Source: Trichomonas vaginalis G3
Taxonomy: Eukaryota; Parabasalia; Trichomonadida; Trichomonadidae
Reading direction: 5' to 3'
Assembly: GCF_026262505.1 (NCBI RefSeq)
Contig: NC_067205.1
Coordinates: 1,488,001 to 1,552,000, forward strand
DNA length: 64,000 nucleotides
The position numbers and the translations under genes are program-made. Numbering within the stretch: position 1 is the stretch's first letter; each line of letters starts with the position of its first letter. This document shows positions 62,205-64,000 of this stretch, piece after piece. The notes below the pieces were generated by a model. That model searched no databases. It saw nothing but the letters and a program-made list of their open reading frames with translations, and was not told where the DNA came from.

Positions 62205-63088
62205 AACAATGTTGGTCGTTCCCATGGAATATTTTTGACTTTAATGGTATTAGTCATGATATGAATCTCAAGGTATGAACGAGGAGAGATGAGAGACTTA
62301 TATGCTTCCCAAATTTCTTCAAAAGGTAATGTTATACCTGACTGTTTCCAAATGAGTTCAATGTCATAGCGTGAGAAACCTTGAAAGATAACGAAGTCAG
62401 TTATGAGACGTTTTATGTTTAAAGCTAAAAACCTCCATGTTTGCATAAGTATTGCTACAGTTAAATGGTAATGTCTGACTTTAGTAATGATGTTAGCTAA
62501 TGGTGAGTCTGGTTTTGACACTAAACCTTTTCCGGCGAAGTCGTCGCAAACTAACAAAGTATTTGAAGGATATTTTTTGAAGGGGTATTTTGAAAGTTTT
62601 GACAGAATGTAGTTTGTAAGTCGTTTCATATCGTAAACTCCTGAGTATTGACGTAAGTGGTGTTTGTCAATAATTCTTTCCATCTCCTCAGAAGTCTTTT
62701 GCATTCCTGACTGTATAAATTCAACGATGGCATAATATTTCCTCTTACGTCGAATGTAACGTTGAAGAAATTCAATGAGTTCACTGTCTGGAACTTTAAC
62801 GACAGAGGCTTGAACTTTTGACATAAATGTTTTCGCTGTTGAGTCCATAGAGTCTGAAGTTGCTGATATAATGATTTGGTCATAATATGAGTCATTTCCT
62901 AAACGTTCTGTTATGAGTATATGACGAATGAGGTTAAATGTCTTACCTGAACCCATCTTTCCACAATAGAAATACACACCATTTGAACAGAATTCATAAT
63001 CTTTGCTGAAAGGAAGAATAAGAGAAGAGTTAAGTTTGTCTGTAGTTTCATTCATGTCTTCATCTACATCATGTATTAAATGCTTCAT
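62201..63088 (-). CDS. A32-like (FtsK/HerA) DNA-packaging ATPase of element 2, 295 aa
   Basis: Looks whole. Walker A GKMGSGKTFN at about residue 42-51, Walker B NTLLVCDDFAGKG near 180, and a sensor-like ILMQTWRFLALNIKR around 225, the arrangement of poxvirus A32, virophage and Maverick packaging ATPases; length is typical. It would power DNA entry into the capsid. The end (EIHIMTNTIKVKNIPW) is conserved with the broken element 1 copy. Its ATG (63086-63088) overlaps the initiator-like TCATT (63085-63089) of the divergent 63105 gene. Confidence 0.85.
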   Translation of the reverse strand: MKHLIHDVDEDMNETTDKLNSSLILPFSKDYEFCSNGVYFYCGKMGSGKTFNLIRHILITERLGNDSYYDQIIISATSDSMDSTAKTFMSKVQASVVKVPDSELIEFLQRYIRRKRKYYAIVEFIQSGMQKTSEEMERIIDKHHLRQYSGVYDMKRLTNYILSKLSKYPFKKYPSNTLLVCDDFAGKGLVSKPDSPLANIITKVRHYHLTVAILMQTWRFLALNIKRLITDFVIFQGFSRYDIELIWKQSGITLPFEEIWEAYKSLISPRSYLEIHIMTNTIKVKNIPWERPTLF

Positions 63089-63104
63089 TTTATCTCCATT
63101 AAAA

Positions 63105-63987
63105 ATGCAAGTCAGAAATATTCAGAACATAGCACCGAGTCTAACTGACAAGAGTATAAAGATATACTATGAACATGTTATGATGAAACCAACCAAAATT
63201 CAAGAAAGTCAGTATACTTATGAATATCCAAGACACTGGGTAGAGTATGTAGGAGGTGAGAAAGCTATTGAAATCAGACAGGTTCGAAGTATTCCAGCAG
63301 GAAGAACAATATTATTGAAGAACTTTAATGTTTTGAGATATAATGATGAAACAAAGAAGCAAGATAGTTTCCCTGTTGCTGTGTATGTGAACCTAGACAC
63401 AGGAGATGACATGAAAGTTTTTAATACAAAGCTTCAAACGGTAGTGAGAGAACAACTGACTGCGGAAGGACATCCATTGCCTTCAGAAGTTACCATAGCA
63501 TATAATTTTGAAACAAACTCAATAGATTTTAAAGTCATCTCTGCAAAGAAGTCAGGTTTTACATTTAATGAAGCAGATGTATATTCGAATGAAAACTTCA
63601 AAGCTATTACATGGTTAGATAATGACGATTGCTTTAAGAAAATATTTAAATACAGTGACTCAACGATGTCAATAGATGACCTTCGTGGAATGTTACCATC
63701 GACGTTTACAGTAGAAGGTTCAGCAGGATTGCTTACAAGATTGTCAATTGGCGGTATTTGGTCTCGTGAGAAACATTGTTATAAAATCCAGTATAAGTGA
63801 ATTTGCTGAAGAATCTATATTATGTCTTTCAAACTACATGTATTCGCCGCCGAAGCATTATAGTATAACAAACTTTGTCAGTAAGTTTAACATAAGACTT
63901 GTCGAACCTTCTTCAATGAAAGATGTTGTGCTACCTAAAGATGGAAAGGATGGACTCATTATTGAAATGATTTTAATAGCATATTAA
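63105..63987 (+). pseudogene. Structural-type family S, element 2 copy, broken
   Basis: Starts MQVRNIQNIAPSLTDKSIK. Shares with the two element 1 copies the early block YEYPRHWVEYVGGEKAIEIR and a late block with FAEESILCLSNYMYSPP. About one break. Presence of this family in both elements, next to ATPase or fibre genes, marks it as part of the conserved virion set. Confidence 0.55.
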
Positions 63988-64000
63988 ATGAGCTTGTTCT
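63988..64000 (+). CDS. Possible next gene, start only
   Basis: An ATG (reading Met-Ser-Leu-Phe) follows the preceding stop directly (TAAATG). Only 13 bases are inside the window, too little to identify. Confidence 0.2.

Larger units (their letters stand above)
47161..64000. mobile_element. Element 2: second Maverick/Polinton-type element, right end outside the window (fossil)
   Basis: Its left limit lies somewhere between 47161 and 47329; no inverted repeat can be paired because the other end is not in the window. Parts: major capsid, penton-like protein, packaging ATPase, integrase, fibre, CCG-motif protein, family S protein, small virion-type genes, and a KilA-N cassette A'-C' with a B remnant. 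It shares gene families with element 1 but at low identity in the capsid module and high identity in the cassette. A transposon interrupts the fibre. Several genes look whole; about fifteen breaks overall in the visible part. Younger or less decayed than element 1 in its capsid module. Confidence 0.7.

Noticed and set aside
1-64000. tRNA, rRNA or other structural RNA genes
   Set aside because: No cloverleaf or conserved rRNA stretch was seen on either strand.
1-64000. Bacterial or phage origin for the window, given Dam-type and fibre genes
   Set aside because: Leaders lack ribosome binding sites, initiator-like TCAYW motifs precede genes, and capsid, integrase and ATPase types with a 6 bp target duplication are of the eukaryotic Maverick kind.
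1-64000. Ciliate origin (Tlr-type elements)
   Set aside because: Genes end at ordinary TAA, TAG and TGA codons and use CAA/CAG for Gln; there is no sign of reassigned stops.

Overview
The window is AT-rich eukaryotic DNA that uses the standard stop codons, shows no introns, and has initiator-like TCAYW motifs 5-25 bases before several start codons. It is packed with Maverick/Polinton-type virus-like elements carrying KilA-N genes. Together this points to a parabasalid protist, most likely Trichomonas vaginalis or a close relative. The assignment rests on style and gene content; no sequence search was possible.

Layout. (1) 1-1739: two leftward host-type genes, one running off the window, both unrecognised. 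(2) 2122-7219: a 5.1 kb integrase-bearing element with very long terminal inverted repeats (TIRs); one TIR has swollen into about 18 copies of a ~121 bp minisatellite. (3) 7501-47154: a 39.7 kb virus-like element (element 1) with ~68 bp TIRs and a probable 6 bp target duplication (TAATAT). It carries a coiled-coil virion-type protein, a decayed double-jelly-roll major capsid gene, a penton-like gene, an SF3 helicase, an A32-type packaging ATPase, a retroviral-type integrase, a phage-like fibre, a Dam-type adenine methyltransferase, and a tandem array of six 3.05 kb cassettes (about 20.0-38.3 kb). Each cassette has three genes: C (unknown), A (KilA-N) and B (KilA-N-like plus GIY-YIG/T5orf172). 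No family-B DNA polymerase was seen. (4) About 47.2 kb to the window end: a second, different element (element 2), cut by the window edge. It has its own capsid, penton, ATPase, integrase, fibre and a single A'-C'-truncated-B cassette. Its fibre gene is interrupted by a 1.6 kb non-autonomous DNA transposon (57452-59049, 8-9 bp target duplication).

How parts fit. Both elements share a morphogenesis set (capsid, penton, ATPase, a CCG-motif protein and its small partner, an unnamed structural-type family) and a fibre whose C-terminus looks like a bacteriophage Gp10/collar domain. Most element 1 core genes are broken, several element 2 genes look whole, and copies 3 and 6 of the array keep whole A and B genes. 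Some small length differences, densest in array copy 3, could be assembly errors rather than true decay.

The most unusual signal is regulatory. A palindrome centred on GATC sits about 100-121 bp upstream of nearly every gene of the A/B/C family and at least one other gene. Its arms occur in distinct versions (GGTGA, GTTAG, GGGTAG) that also repeat at roughly helical spacing beside it. The KilA-N protein itself has constant ends and a swapped central DNA-binding core between the two elements, and element 1 encodes a GATC-type (Dam-like) methyltransferase. This looks like a family of paired regulators and operators, possibly read through adenine methylation. The link is inference.
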